A stretch of 64,000 nucleotides of DNA, from NCBI GenBank assembly GCA_030248195.1, contig JASAND010007604.1, forward strand, positions 62,001-126,000, written 5' to 3'. The position numbers were made by a program, and so were the translations under genes. Positions 20,634 to 30,822 of this stretch are shown piece by piece. This stretch comes from Trissonchulus latispiculum (taxonomy: Eukaryota > Nematoda > Enoplea > Enoplida > Ironidae). Each line of letters starts with the position of its first letter. Within the stretch, counting starts at the first letter, position 1. The notes beneath the pieces are model-generated. The model had not been told where the DNA came from. It saw only the letters and a program-made list of their open reading frames with translations, and made no database searches.

Positions 20634-21171
20634 TGGGAGGAGAGGGTGTGGGTTGGGGTGGGTAGATTTGTTGTTTGTTTGTTAGGATTTGATGTGGGGG
20701 GTTGTGATTTGATGTGGGAAGAGGTGATGTGTGGAGAGAGTGGATTTGATGTGGAGAGAGGATGATTTGATGGGAGTGAGTTTTTGTTTTGTGTGTTGTG
20801 GTTTTTGGGTTGTGTTTGTTTTGGTTTTTGGGTTGAGTGTGGTTTGTTTTGGTTGTGGGAGTGGTTTTGTGATTGTGTGTTTTGTGTTTGTTTGTGTTTG
20901 TCGGGTAGAGAGGGAGGGAGAGTTTAGATGAGGAATTTTTGTTAGGGAGAAGGTATGAAAGACGTTGGATTTTGAAGAGAAGAGTATAGTTTTTTATTGT
21001 GAGGTTTTGATTTTTAGAGATAGATTTTATGAAAGAGAGTATGTTTATAGTTTTTGGGAAGTTTGAGTATGATGAGTAATATGATTAGATTTTAGAGTAG
21101 TGACGTGATAGTATATTTTTGTTTGTTTGTGAGATTTGATTTGAAAGGATAGTTGAGATTTTAGTATATAT
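20633..21171 (+). other. Cytosine-depleted G/T/A tract
   Basis: In 539 bases I count three C, at about 20902, 20963 and 21104, all followed by G. From about 21172 composition returns abruptly to normal. No gene is supported; the frames here are low-complexity. The pattern resembles C-to-T conversion of one strand that spares CpG. It may be biological hypermutation, a bisulfite-like or consensus artefact, or a strand-biased low-complexity sequence. Confidence 0.85.
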
Positions 21172-24100
21172 CTGAAATTGCGCAGCTATCAGTCACAGAT
21201 TTTAGAATTTTTGTTGTGGCATCCGACGTTTTCAGTGCTGACCAGACGTAGAATTAAGAAAAGCTTATTCGATTCGATTTTATCAACATTTTTATTAGCG
21301 TTTTGTAACTGACTGAAGCGATTTAGAGTATTTGGCTAGATTCCGTTTATTTCGAGACCTACTGCGCAGATTTTGTAAGAATTTATGAGGCAGCAAACTT
21401 TTGTAGTGAGCTTAGATCTTGAGCTAAGCAAGCGGCGTTAGCAGATCAAGATACTAGAAGCGATCCGAGCTAAGTTAAGTTTGAGTTAATTCAGTTTTGA
21501 GTTACGGCGAGAAACAGATGCATTGCTGCGCAGTCTCGAGTTTGAAGTTTCTGAGATTTCACTGACGTATCTTAGATTGCCGTGCACCTCTTTCATGAGC
21601 ATGAGTAGTTTGAGCTAGTTGCACCTGAGACAGTTTTTCTGTTAGTTTTGCCTTCAGATTAAGGCCTGATGTAGTTTTGCCTTCTGATTAAGGCCGGTGT
21701 TTGTCCTACGCTGCGGGTGTAGTGACCTGAGGTTTGGGACCTGCGGGTGTCCCCACTGTTTTGAGATTACGTTGTTCCAGTGCATCGAATTTGAGTTTTA
21801 GTTTCCCATAGGACTCTATAAGAAAGTAAGTGCGCAAAGCCGATGTAGTACGGTAGAAAGGTCGTCAGTTCAGTAAGCCGTTCACCTTAAGTTTTACTGT
21901 AAATGACAGAATCAAGAATCAAACTCTGAGCAATTTTAAGCTGAATTTTGCTAAGTATCTGCTCAGCGTAGAAGAATTTTCTTCCTGAATCGAGATGAGT
22001 GAGACTGTAGCAAGCGAATTAGTCTAGCGCGTGATTTTCAAAACCGTTAGCAATTAGAAGACTGCCGCGTCGTAGCGTAGTGCAAGTTTGGAAATAAGAG
22101 TCAGAGTTGCAAGTTGTGGAAACGTTTGATAATTAAAAGCACTCGTTCGAGCGATTGACTTAGCATTTTAAATAATTCTGACTTTTAGGTACGCAAATTG
22201 CAAAGCGGTGTAATTTTTAGTTTTAATGCAAAATGAAAAACTTTCGCTAAGGCTGTTCAATTTTGAATTGAGGTTCTGACCATAGATCACATTCGAAAAG
22301 CAGAAATCGCAAGTAGATTGAGTTGAGCAATTTAATACAGGGCGAGAATAAGTTCAGATCAGTTTTAACAAATGATTTCAAGTTTGAATACAGTAGCCAT
22401 GTTTTATTCTCCAAACTTGGACTCAGAAAATAGGTGGTAAAGGGCCCATACTGCTTATTTGCTGGTGCAAAAGATTACCGAAAATTTTAAACTGTATTCT
22501 GACTTGATGTAACGGCGAACACTGAATGTGAGTGAACAAATTAGAATATCATTCAGAATATAAATTGGCTAGCAAGCCTTTAAAGCAATTTATGCTGAAG
22601 CTGAAGAGACTGGTTAATACATGAGCAGCGTTTTGAAAATGCTTGAATAATTTGAAAACTCGAAAATCTAATGAAAACTAATTGTCGCTCAATGGTTCTA
22701 CATGGACGGGACTGCGCAAATTTTGTGCAAGAACAATAGCATTATTTTCGGAATACAGCATTAATTAGTCTAGTAGAGATAATTTTGCGCAGTGCGTTAA
22801 TTTTTAAATAGGAGAGGTTGATGTAAGAGCCCTGACAAGGATTTCCAGGTTTTATCCTTGGCCAACTATCCTTATCAGATGGTCTTACGGTAGTAAGGGT
22901 AAACGTAAATGAAGAATAATTTGTGAAGTTGTGTATACGTGATTGTCCCGTGTTCCTAATTAACGAAGGTGTTTCTGTGTACGGTGTATTTTTGTAGTGA
23001 TTTATATTTTAATCTATTACTCACAATTTCGTTGTATTTTTATTGGAAATCAGAATTTTAAAATTGGGAATTGAGTAATTTGTCAAAAGTTTTGCTTTTT
23101 GCTTAAGGTCCTAAGCTTATCACTTCAACACAGAGTCTTGAGTCGCAGAGTCTAGGGTTAGGCTCCACGGATTACTTGCACGGTAGTGAGGCAACTGCAA
23201 TTGAGATATCGTAAGTTAGCTCGCCTGACCGATCCTGACAGGTTCGTACAACCTCCCCACATGGTGACGAAATGTTTGACGACGCACAAGCTGGAACTGG
23301 CTGAATGTTGCTATGCCCCAGACCAGTAGCACCCAGCGCGTCCCTGCTGATCGGCGGCATTCGAGACTTTTTGAGTGATCTAACAGTTAGCCACATCCAT
23401 ACAAGCTTTCGTTTTTGCCGCCCTGACTCCGTAACTTGCTAACCGTCGGTTTCCGCAATAAGCTCTGGAACTTCCAAACAGACTTTGTTTCGTATATATA
23501 AGAATATATTTTGTACTGAAATAGCTAATATAATTTTACCGCGCAAGCAGTCAGACCCATATTATGTAGACTTTCTTATTGCAGACGTACGTAAATAATT
23601 AATGCAGTCAATTCAGAAAGTTTCCATAAATCTTACTCTTAAGCTCTAATTGCCAGACTCACTAGGATCCAAACTTTCTAAAATTTTTGAGTTTTGTATA
23701 ATCTGCAGGAGCCAAAAAATTATTGCTTTGATCGAGAACTGTAGAATAAAATTAGATAAGCTTTCCCCAGGCAATATTTCTAAATTAGCTCAATTTATCG
23801 GAAGTTAGCTACCTACGTATGAGTTCCACTACTAGACCATTACGTAATACAGTTATACTGATCTAATTGATAACCGTAACGGTTTAAAAATTTGAATACG
23901 TATGCATCATAAATCATAATGTATCATAACGTATCATAAACTTTACCATCTAAATGGCTGCAAGTAATTTTGGTGTCACGGGGTAACAACATTTTTGATT
24001 TGTGTTCAAAAATTTAGTTAATTTTACAATGGTGTTATTGTAAATTGGTGCACGAAAAAATACGAATTTAGGATGTTCTAGCAGGGTTTGTTTGTACAGC

Positions 24101-26540
24101 AGTAAAACAGTACGTAACAGAATTCGTAATGTTTGGCTACCTCGTGTCTGATCTGCAGGGTCCAGCTAAGTCCAAGTTGAAGTGCCCAGAATGAGCAGTT
24201 AATGGAAAATTTTAGCCATTCGAAAAATTAGTTCTGAAGAAGGCAAGTACGTATATTCAGTGTTCATACGTATACGTGATAAATAACAATAAATAATTGA
24301 TAACAGATAATAATTGATAAATAATAAATTCATGCTACACAGCACTAAATTCTAAGTTTATTAATGTAATAATGATTCCCGTCTCTAATGATAAGTAAAG
24401 TTTACCAATCAAAATTGGCTCAGTTTGGACATATTTGTTATTCCAAATACCGTTTTCCAATTTCTAGATATATAGATACTGCGGTGAGAAGCGCTTAAAA
24501 CCAGCAGAAACCAGAAACATATAAATGTAGTTTACCTAGTCCGATCATTTTACTTTCTCCATAAGGTTTGCGTCATGTACTGGATATTGGGCACTTTCTA
24601 AATTGGTAAATAAAAATAAGTGAGCAGCGTTTTTATTTTCAGCAGATCTGCATTAAAGTTTGCCTTTATATTAAGGTACTATGAAAGTGTTATAAATAAT
24701 TATAAATATACGTACTCAACATTTTTAAATTAACTTCTCATTAAAGTGAAGTTCCATCTCAGGTTTTGGTGATATTATGATGAATGTAAGAAAAGAACTA
24801 AGAAATTCAGTGAGTTATTTCGGACTTAAACTTTGAACACAAATTCAAAAACAAAGGCTCAAATTCTAACTCTTATAACTTTCTATTCTTTGGCCACATT
24901 CATTCAACAAACTTGAATACTAACGATTAAAGAAAATAATCAAAATACAAAAAATGATAAACTTATCTGGAATGTTAACGTGAATCGGATTTCCGGAATG
25001 GAATAAGTGGGAATGTAAAGAGGGAATGGTGGGCGCAACAGCTCAGTAGATCAAAGACAAAATAAACTGGGATTGCCGTAGCTGTTCTTTGCCAACTGCG
25101 CAGGGCGCCTGTTTCCGGTCTTTGGGAACATAAGCTTTCTCCGCCCAGGAGGGCGTCATTTTTCGCAACAGGGGAGAGACAAGAATTATGTAAAGTTAAA
25201 TTTTAAATTACAAAATTTTCTAAATTGCTGCTGTTTAATTAAACGGTTAAGTTGGATTTAGTAAGGAAGAAAGTTGAATTTTTCAGTAAAAATCTGCAAG
25301 TAAAATTTTTCGCTCAAAGCACCCCCTCAATTTGCCAGAAAGTTGCCAAAAACCTAATTGCCTAATTTGTTCCGGCCCAGTTTCTGTTCTTTTAGGTGTC
25401 ATTCCAATTAAAAAGCCTAATTTGTAACACAAAACTTAAATTGCCAGCTAGAATTATATGCCCAATACTAAAGTTTTGGCAAAAATTTTAGTGCACAGCT
25501 TACGTATACATAGATGTTTATATATTAGCCGCAAGCATTCGTACGTAGTAATTATATACAAGCAGTAAGGATGCTAATACATATGGACATAGGTATACAC
25601 AAACATATAATAGTCCACATAGGCATTGAATACATACCAGCATATCATGTGTACACATACACAGCAACACTTCGACTTAGCACACTAAGCACACACAACC
25701 ACTCCCAGTTGCTATAACACTTCATTTTAGCAGTTCTCATTTTAAGCCCCAGTGGCGCAACGGTTAGCATTTTGGTCCCATAAACGGACGATCCCGGATC
25801 GAATCACAGTACCGACAGACAGCACATTCTTTTTCCATCTTTCGTTGGGGATAAAACAGAAACAGAAATAATTTATCTTGACCCATTTTTTGTTTGCTAC
25901 TTTGTCGTTTTATTACCGTGTCGCTTTGTAGTGCTTGCTTATCCTTACCTTTTGTTTGTTACTGTTGTTTGTTTGAAACAGGAGTTTCAACTTCTGAAGG
26001 GGTGAGTGATGTCACAGGTGTAAAATTCATAGGTAAAAGCATAGCTAAATAATTTACTTTTAGTAATGGAAATTAATTGTAGTATAGAATTATTAATTTT
26101 GGTTATTAAACACTACCTAAAAGGGTACGTACCTAAAAGCTTTATTTCTTGAAATTATTCTAAGTCCCAATTTTCGTTAATAGGACTTAACTTTCTTCAT
26201 GGGTTCATATGGTAGTTCGTAGGCAGGCTGAAGCTAGTAGTATCTTACGTAAAAGCAAGAGTTGCTGACGTTTTCTTTGGCTGGTTAGTCGTGACTTTGC
26301 TAGTTCTTGGAATTGTAGCTTTGCCTGACAGTTGATAGATATTTTGTTCCAATTTTCGGGTTTTTACGTTTCCTTTAATTTACGAAACAAGCTGAAGTAT
26401 GAGTCAAAGCTTCGTCAGAGAAAGGCTTGAAAGAGACCGACTGAGTTTTTATACTTTTTGATGAAAAGAGCCTTCGACTTTTCGACAGCACGTAATTAGA
26501 AAAGAGGTTTACGGTAACACGTGAGAGGCGGAGCTAGCTG
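21172..26540 (+). other. Long non-coding stretch inside the giant element
   Basis: About 5.4 kb with no open frame that looks like protein on either strand. It is AT-rich with dispersed TACGTA palindromes and one tRNA-like segment (25746-25815). It could be a decayed gene block, a nested insertion whose ends I did not recognise, or a structural or regulatory spacer. Nothing more specific can be supported. Confidence 0.5.
25746..25815 (+). pseudogene. tRNA-Met-like segment (tRNA pseudogene or SINE head)
   Basis: It starts GCCCCAGTGGCGCAACGG, a good box A. CCCATAA lies in the anticodon position (CAU) and GGATCGAATC approximates box B. The T-arm and acceptor 3' strand do not pair properly with GCCCC, so it is not a functional tRNA as read. 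It may be a captured tRNA-derived SINE inside the element. Confidence 0.45.
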
Positions 26541-26543
26541 AAG

Positions 26544-26569
26544 TATAAAAGCTTGTGTTTTGAGTCATT
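26544..26569 (+). promoter_or_regulatory. Possible internal TATA promoter for the downstream accessory genes
   Basis: TATAAAAG at 26544-26551 is followed 14 bases later by TCATT (26565-26569), an initiator-like sequence. It lies about 590 bases before the first good ATG of the accessory cluster and after the long gene-free stretch. The TATA-to-initiator spacing (~23) is slightly short. Prediction only. Confidence 0.35.
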
Positions 26570-27154
26570 GTTGGTGGTGTGCTGTTGCTGGTTGCTAGTT
26601 GCCTTGACTTTGTCTGTACCCGTGAACTGAACTCTATATCTTGTCTTTGTTATAACCTGCCCTCTGCTTCATAGTAAAAGCCTAGTATTCACTGATGCCT
26701 AAGACGAGCAACGATCCACAACCCTAACCGTCATAAGGCCTACACGGACCAGATTTCCACGCTTCCACATCAGAACTTTTGAAGGACCTCAAGGCCTCGT
26801 GACACCTGTATATGACTTGTCCTTCGGCTCCTTTATTGGTAAAAAACGAACGCGAGGTTATTTTACAGAGATTAGCTCCTTCAGTTTTGCTGCAAAAATT
26901 TACGGACGCCATTGTATCCCCTGCATCTTCGCCCCGTGGGTCTCTGTTATATGATCCTACACCGGAGGAAGAGTCTAAATAGAAATAGGATGTTTGGTGT
27001 TATGCATGTGTTGGTGTATGTTGTGTTTGTCGTGTTTATTATGTCTTTTTATTCTAGACAAGTTGTGTGTATCCAAGAAACTCTCGTCCCAACACGTGTA
27101 AGGTTATTCGGTGGGTTATTTATTTTTCTATATTTTCTGAATTGTATATGTATA

Positions 27155-28237
27155 ATGTCTGATCGTTTGGCGTATTCGCAACAAATGGTGGCTGCACGTC
27201 GGCATCTGGTGGGGTATACCCCTCCGCGCCTGGGGTTTCCCCCGATGAGGTATCCCATTCGTCCGGAGTTGCTTTCTCCAGAAACTAATTTTCCTAGATT
27301 TGTTTCAAACGTTGAATTTCCAAATTATTCCGAATTCCCAGTTACCCACGACTACCAGTCCTTGCATTACTCGGAACCTGAATTGGGAGTTTATTCTATA
27401 TTTGACCATCCACTCCGTTTTACTAGACATAGATCAACCTCTTCTTCTTCGGTGTCACCTCCCCCTTCTTATGAGTCCTCTCAAAGTTTCTCTACCACGA
27501 CGTCTCAAAATTTGCCAAATTCTACCTCCAGTACGGTAAACCGACCTCCTGTTTCTATTTGGATGTCTGATCCTTCTTCCGGATCCACCTCTCCTCCCCG
27601 ATCTGTAAATTATTATTATGATTCAATTCCAACCATGTTGTCCTCCCCAAATTCTACTTGGGACACCTATTCTATAGATGGGTATCTACAACCTCGTTAC
27701 CCTGCCGGGGCTGGGAGGTCCCCGACGCGTTATTCTTTACCACCAAATTTTCACCCCTTTTTACTTTCAAGGGAGGTTCAAACGTATGTCCCCTCAGTTT
27801 CTGTTCCCCTTGCTCCTCCTCCGCGTCCTCCACGAGCCGGAGCACCTCCAGCTCCTAACGCTATTCGTTTCCCTGCACTGATACCGCCGGGAGGCTCGGT
27901 TAATGCTTGCACAGTCAACTTGTTTCAATTACCGTGGGGCCACCGGTTGGTAGCAAATTCTCCACGTTATGCTCGTCCGGGTATTTGTTCTCAGTGTGGG
28001 CAGCCGGCAGCACGTTCGTATCAAAGAGGGGATATTTTCATGTCTACCCCCCCCCCCCCTGGCTTTTTGGATGAAACTTTTACGGGGTCGCCATATAACA
28101 GTTCATCTGAAAATTCTCGTATTTTGGCTGAGGCCATAGTTTCGGATGTCTCGTTTTGGCGTTGGGACCCTGTTGATAGATGCCTTCGTCCCCAAAATCC
28201 TATCCCCAAAAGGGTTAAAATAATGCTGGCTGTGTAG
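27155..28237 (+). CDS. Accessory protein 3: Ser/Pro-rich with C-terminal CxxCGQ/CLRP module
   Basis: 360 residues from ATG 27155 (MSDRLAYSQQM). The frame is open further upstream, but that part is hydrophobic, lacks a good start and contains a TTCTAG acceptor-like site, so I prefer this ATG. The middle is Ser/Pro/Tyr-rich and probably disordered. The last ~100 residues contain GICSQCGQPA, then YQRGDIFM, then SFWRWDPVDRCLRPQNP. The next gene shares this module in the same order, so the two are paralogs. The CxxCG pair could be half of a zinc ribbon, but no second CxxC is present. No known family is recognised. A nucleic-acid or Gag partner role would be speculation. Confidence 0.6.
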   Translation: MSDRLAYSQQMVAARRHLVGYTPPRLGFPPMRYPIRPELLSPETNFPRFVSNVEFPNYSEFPVTHDYQSLHYSEPELGVYSIFDHPLRFTRHRSTSSSSVSPPPSYESSQSFSTTTSQNLPNSTSSTVNRPPVSIWMSDPSSGSTSPPRSVNYYYDSIPTMLSSPNSTWDTYSIDGYLQPRYPAGAGRSPTRYSLPPNFHPFLLSREVQTYVPSVSVPLAPPPRPPRAGAPPAPNAIRFPALIPPGGSVNACTVNLFQLPWGHRLVANSPRYARPGICSQCGQPAARSYQRGDIFMSTPPPPGFLDETFTGSPYNSSSENSRILAEAIVSDVSFWRWDPVDRCLRPQNPIPKRVKIMLAV

Positions 28238-28496
28238 AATTTTCTGTTATATGTGTACGTACGTATTGTTTTCTTAGGTTGTGTGTTTATACTAATTCAT
28301 TTGTATTATTTGGTTATTTCGCATGATCAGGGGTTTATTTTAAAATTTATTTGAAAAGATTTAATATGTTTCTCTGAGATTTCATAAAATTTTGTTGAAT
28401 TTATACTTTGTTTAGATAAATCAAATTGCCTTCCAGTGTTCCTCTGGTGCGCCCATCAGTGCCCTCGGTCTGTACGTTTTCAACGAATTGTTTCAA
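28238..28496 (+). other. Spacer between accessory genes 3 and 4
   Basis: There are 259 T-rich bases containing TACGTACGTA at 28255-28265 and a CCTTCCAG acceptor-like site at about 28438. No gene was seen. Confidence 0.4.
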
Positions 28497-29276
28497 ATGT
28501 CAGATCAATCTCCATCTGTTTCCCGAGCGATTGAGGTGGTCTCGGACCATGATTCTTCTGTTGAGGTTGTGGATCAAAGTTCTCCGCCAGCCCTCCCTGT
28601 AGAAAGAAATTTTGCTCCGGTGGTCACCACCACAATTTCGGCGTCTTCATCATTGCCAAATTTGCCGATTCTTCAGAGGGCACCTCATGTTCGCCACAAT
28701 TTTCTCCAGGGACATTCTTACCCTATCCCGATTCGACCGAGACAACCAATTGGGGATTTTACCCCACCAAGACATTTCATGCCAAATTTTTCGCCACCCT
28801 TTGCTCCGCGTGTGGTCCGTCCGGGGGCGCCTCCTCAAGGGACTCCGGTCCATATTGTGGTTAGGTACCCAATACCTGTTGGGCGCGTGCATCCTTATTT
28901 GGTGCCTCGTCCCGTGATGCCACGACCGCCGCCTACACGGCCACCTCCGGGGGTCCCAAATATTATCGCCTTGCATCAAACCCCGCAGGGGTACATTTCT
29001 GGGCCTATTTCGCCGGAATTTGCCAGAATAGATAATTGTCCAACCTGTGGTCAACGGGCTCCGCGTGTCTTTCACCGTGGGGAATTCACCATGATGTACC
29101 ATGGTTCGGGTGTTACCACTAATACCAGATTTGGAATACCGGGAAACCCTCGTCCACTCCATCCAGCTTATGGATCGGACACCTCTTATTGGTGGTGGGA
29201 CATTTCTAATCAGTGCTTGCGCCCTCGGGGTGAGCCAGTATTGGAGGAACACTGGACGCCCAAACTTTGTCTTTAA
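28497..29276 (+). CDS. Accessory protein 4: paralog of accessory protein 3
   Basis: 259 residues from ATG 28497 (MSDQSPSVSRAIEVV), in a frame that is open for three codons upstream. The N-terminal half is acidic/Ser-rich, then strongly Pro/Arg-rich. The C-terminal module reads DNCPTCGQRAPRVFHRGEFTMM and then SYWWWDISNQCLRPRGEP. It aligns with accessory protein 3 in CxxCGQ, the R/H-x-G-x-F segment, the aromatic-W-D stretch and CLRP. Both begin MSD and share a Pro-Gly-rich stretch just before the Cys pair. They look like a tandem duplication within the element. No outside homolog is recognised. Confidence 0.65.
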   Translation: MSDQSPSVSRAIEVVSDHDSSVEVVDQSSPPALPVERNFAPVVTTTISASSSLPNLPILQRAPHVRHNFLQGHSYPIPIRPRQPIGDFTPPRHFMPNFSPPFAPRVVRPGAPPQGTPVHIVVRYPIPVGRVHPYLVPRPVMPRPPPTRPPPGVPNIIALHQTPQGYISGPISPEFARIDNCPTCGQRAPRVFHRGEFTMMYHGSGVTTNTRFGIPGNPRPLHPAYGSDTSYWWWDISNQCLRPRGEPVLEEHWTPKLCL

Positions 29277-29548
29277 AACGAATTTTTATTTGCTTTTATA
29301 AAATTTGGCTAATTTTGTTTTATGCATGTTTACACGTTACTAATGCATTATTGTTTTGTGTTTAGGTAAAAATTGGTTGTGTTCCTACGGGCCTATGTCA
29401 GTTCACCAGTGAATCCTGTGGTATTTGTTTTGTGTCTGTAATTTAGTTTTGTTGTTCTGTGGGTATAGGTGTAGTTTTATTTTCCTTTCGTAGTGAAAAT
29501 TTCGATAACTTTTGATTTTTAATTTAAAATTTTCTGCAAATTTGGGTA
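29277..29548 (+). other. Spacer before accessory gene 5
   Basis: There are 272 T-rich bases, with no gene seen. GGTATAGGTGTAG near 29462 could serve as a splice acceptor. Confidence 0.35.
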
Positions 29549-30807
29549 ATGCAACGTGACTCGGATCAGTCAGAGGAGCCGGATGCTCCTGGAGGTAGTG
29601 CTCAGCAGGCGGAATCTGCTCAGGAAGAGGACGATCAGCCCTCCACAGTCCAAATTTATCTCGAAGCCGAACTTGAGAGGGCTAAGGCTTCGACGTCGTC
29701 TTCTCCGGGGTGCTCTATGTGGGGTCGAGCCGCCAGTGACGCTACCCTCAATCTGACGCAGGCGTTTCCCCCTAACCTGTCGAAGACCCCGCGTCTGCGC
29801 CGTTGTGCGGGCAACGGTTCTTCGTCAGGTTCAGCGGTGGATCCTGTTCTGCGTCGTGCAGCAGAGGCAGCAGCGAGGTCCTCAAAGGAGCCCAAGACCA
29901 ACACCCAAACAATTCTCCCCTCACCAGAGATGATTTGGATGAAAATTTGAGGCATAGGGAAATTCACCCTGTGACAATCCCGGCTTTCATTGAATCCCAG
30001 GAACTCAAAAATTGGGAGGCCGCTGTGCAGAAAAGGGCAAGGGAGCCGAGTAGTTTAAAACCTCGAGATTCTCGTGACACTATCGCGATAATTTCTAGGC
30101 TCCAGCAGCTCTACGCCAAGGTTCAGGACATCTATAAAATGGCAGATAGTGCTCGTTTTTTGACTCTCTCCTACGTGAAACATCAAGGTTCATTCCCAGA
30201 CTCGTCTACTGGACCAGCCCTCTCCATCTTGTTGATTGCAGTCCCGGCCCATCCGCTCAAATTTTCTACTGAAATTGATCCACTTTGTTTGTATGCTCCT
30301 AGCCAATGTACGCACGATCCAAATTTCAAGGTTTTTATGTTTTTGATTCCTCGAATTTATATGGATATCCCTTCTTGGTCCCTCATCAGATACGGCTTGC
30401 AGCCTATCCTGTACAACACGCCTTTTCCAATTTTTGCTATAGGTGCTGTTGATACGGTCCGGACTCTGTACACGACCTTGGGCATCGATGCTAGAAATTC
30501 CATCGTTGATTTGAATCATCTTGCCGACTACATTGCGGAGCGGCCCTTGTCTTCTGGTCTTCGTCAGCGGGGTCCATGTCATCGGAAAGGCCCGCATATT
30601 TGGAATACTAAGGGTGATCCTCAAAAGGGTATCTCCTCATATCCGGCGAAGCCGCCGTCTCCTGGCACGAGATTGGATCGGCCTTTCAAGTGGTTTCAGG
30701 AGACTCTTTTGCAGTACCCTCCGGACAGAGTTCGTCGCTCCTATCTTTCTGATAATTCTGTCACTCCTTTACAGGAAGAAATTGTTCTAGAGTACGGGCT
30801 GGTCTAG
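29549..30807 (+). pseudogene. Accessory protein 5 (one frameshift), unknown
   Basis: ATG 29549 opens an acidic N-terminus (SDQSEEPDAPGG) followed by Ala/Ser-rich sequence. Around 29905-29930 the plausible frame moves by -1 and continues to TAG 30805-30807, for about 419 residues in total. The second part looks like a globular domain, with helices (ELKNWEAAVQKRAREP, AIISRLQQLYAKVQDIYKM) and hydrophobic strands (LSILLIAVPAH, FKVFMFLIPRIYMDIPSW). A capsid- or nucleocapsid-like structural role is possible from the mix of disordered start and helical core, but I see no diagnostic motif. It ends 15 bases before the next ATG, suggesting co-expression. Confidence 0.55.
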
Positions 30808-30822
30808 ATTAGGGATACGTAT

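Noticed and set aside
20633..20931. Cys/Val/Phe-rich short frames after the poly-G
   Set aside because: Products of a C-depleted G/T-rich tract; no protein-like composition.
23172..23396. 74-residue minus-strand frame in the gene-free stretch
   Set aside because: Isolated, short, no start context and no similarity to neighbours.
26912..27154. N-terminal extension of accessory protein 3 with hydrophobic segments
   Set aside because: It begins at TTG, reads as T-rich leader sequence and contains an acceptor-like TTCTAG; the MSD start matches the paralog better.
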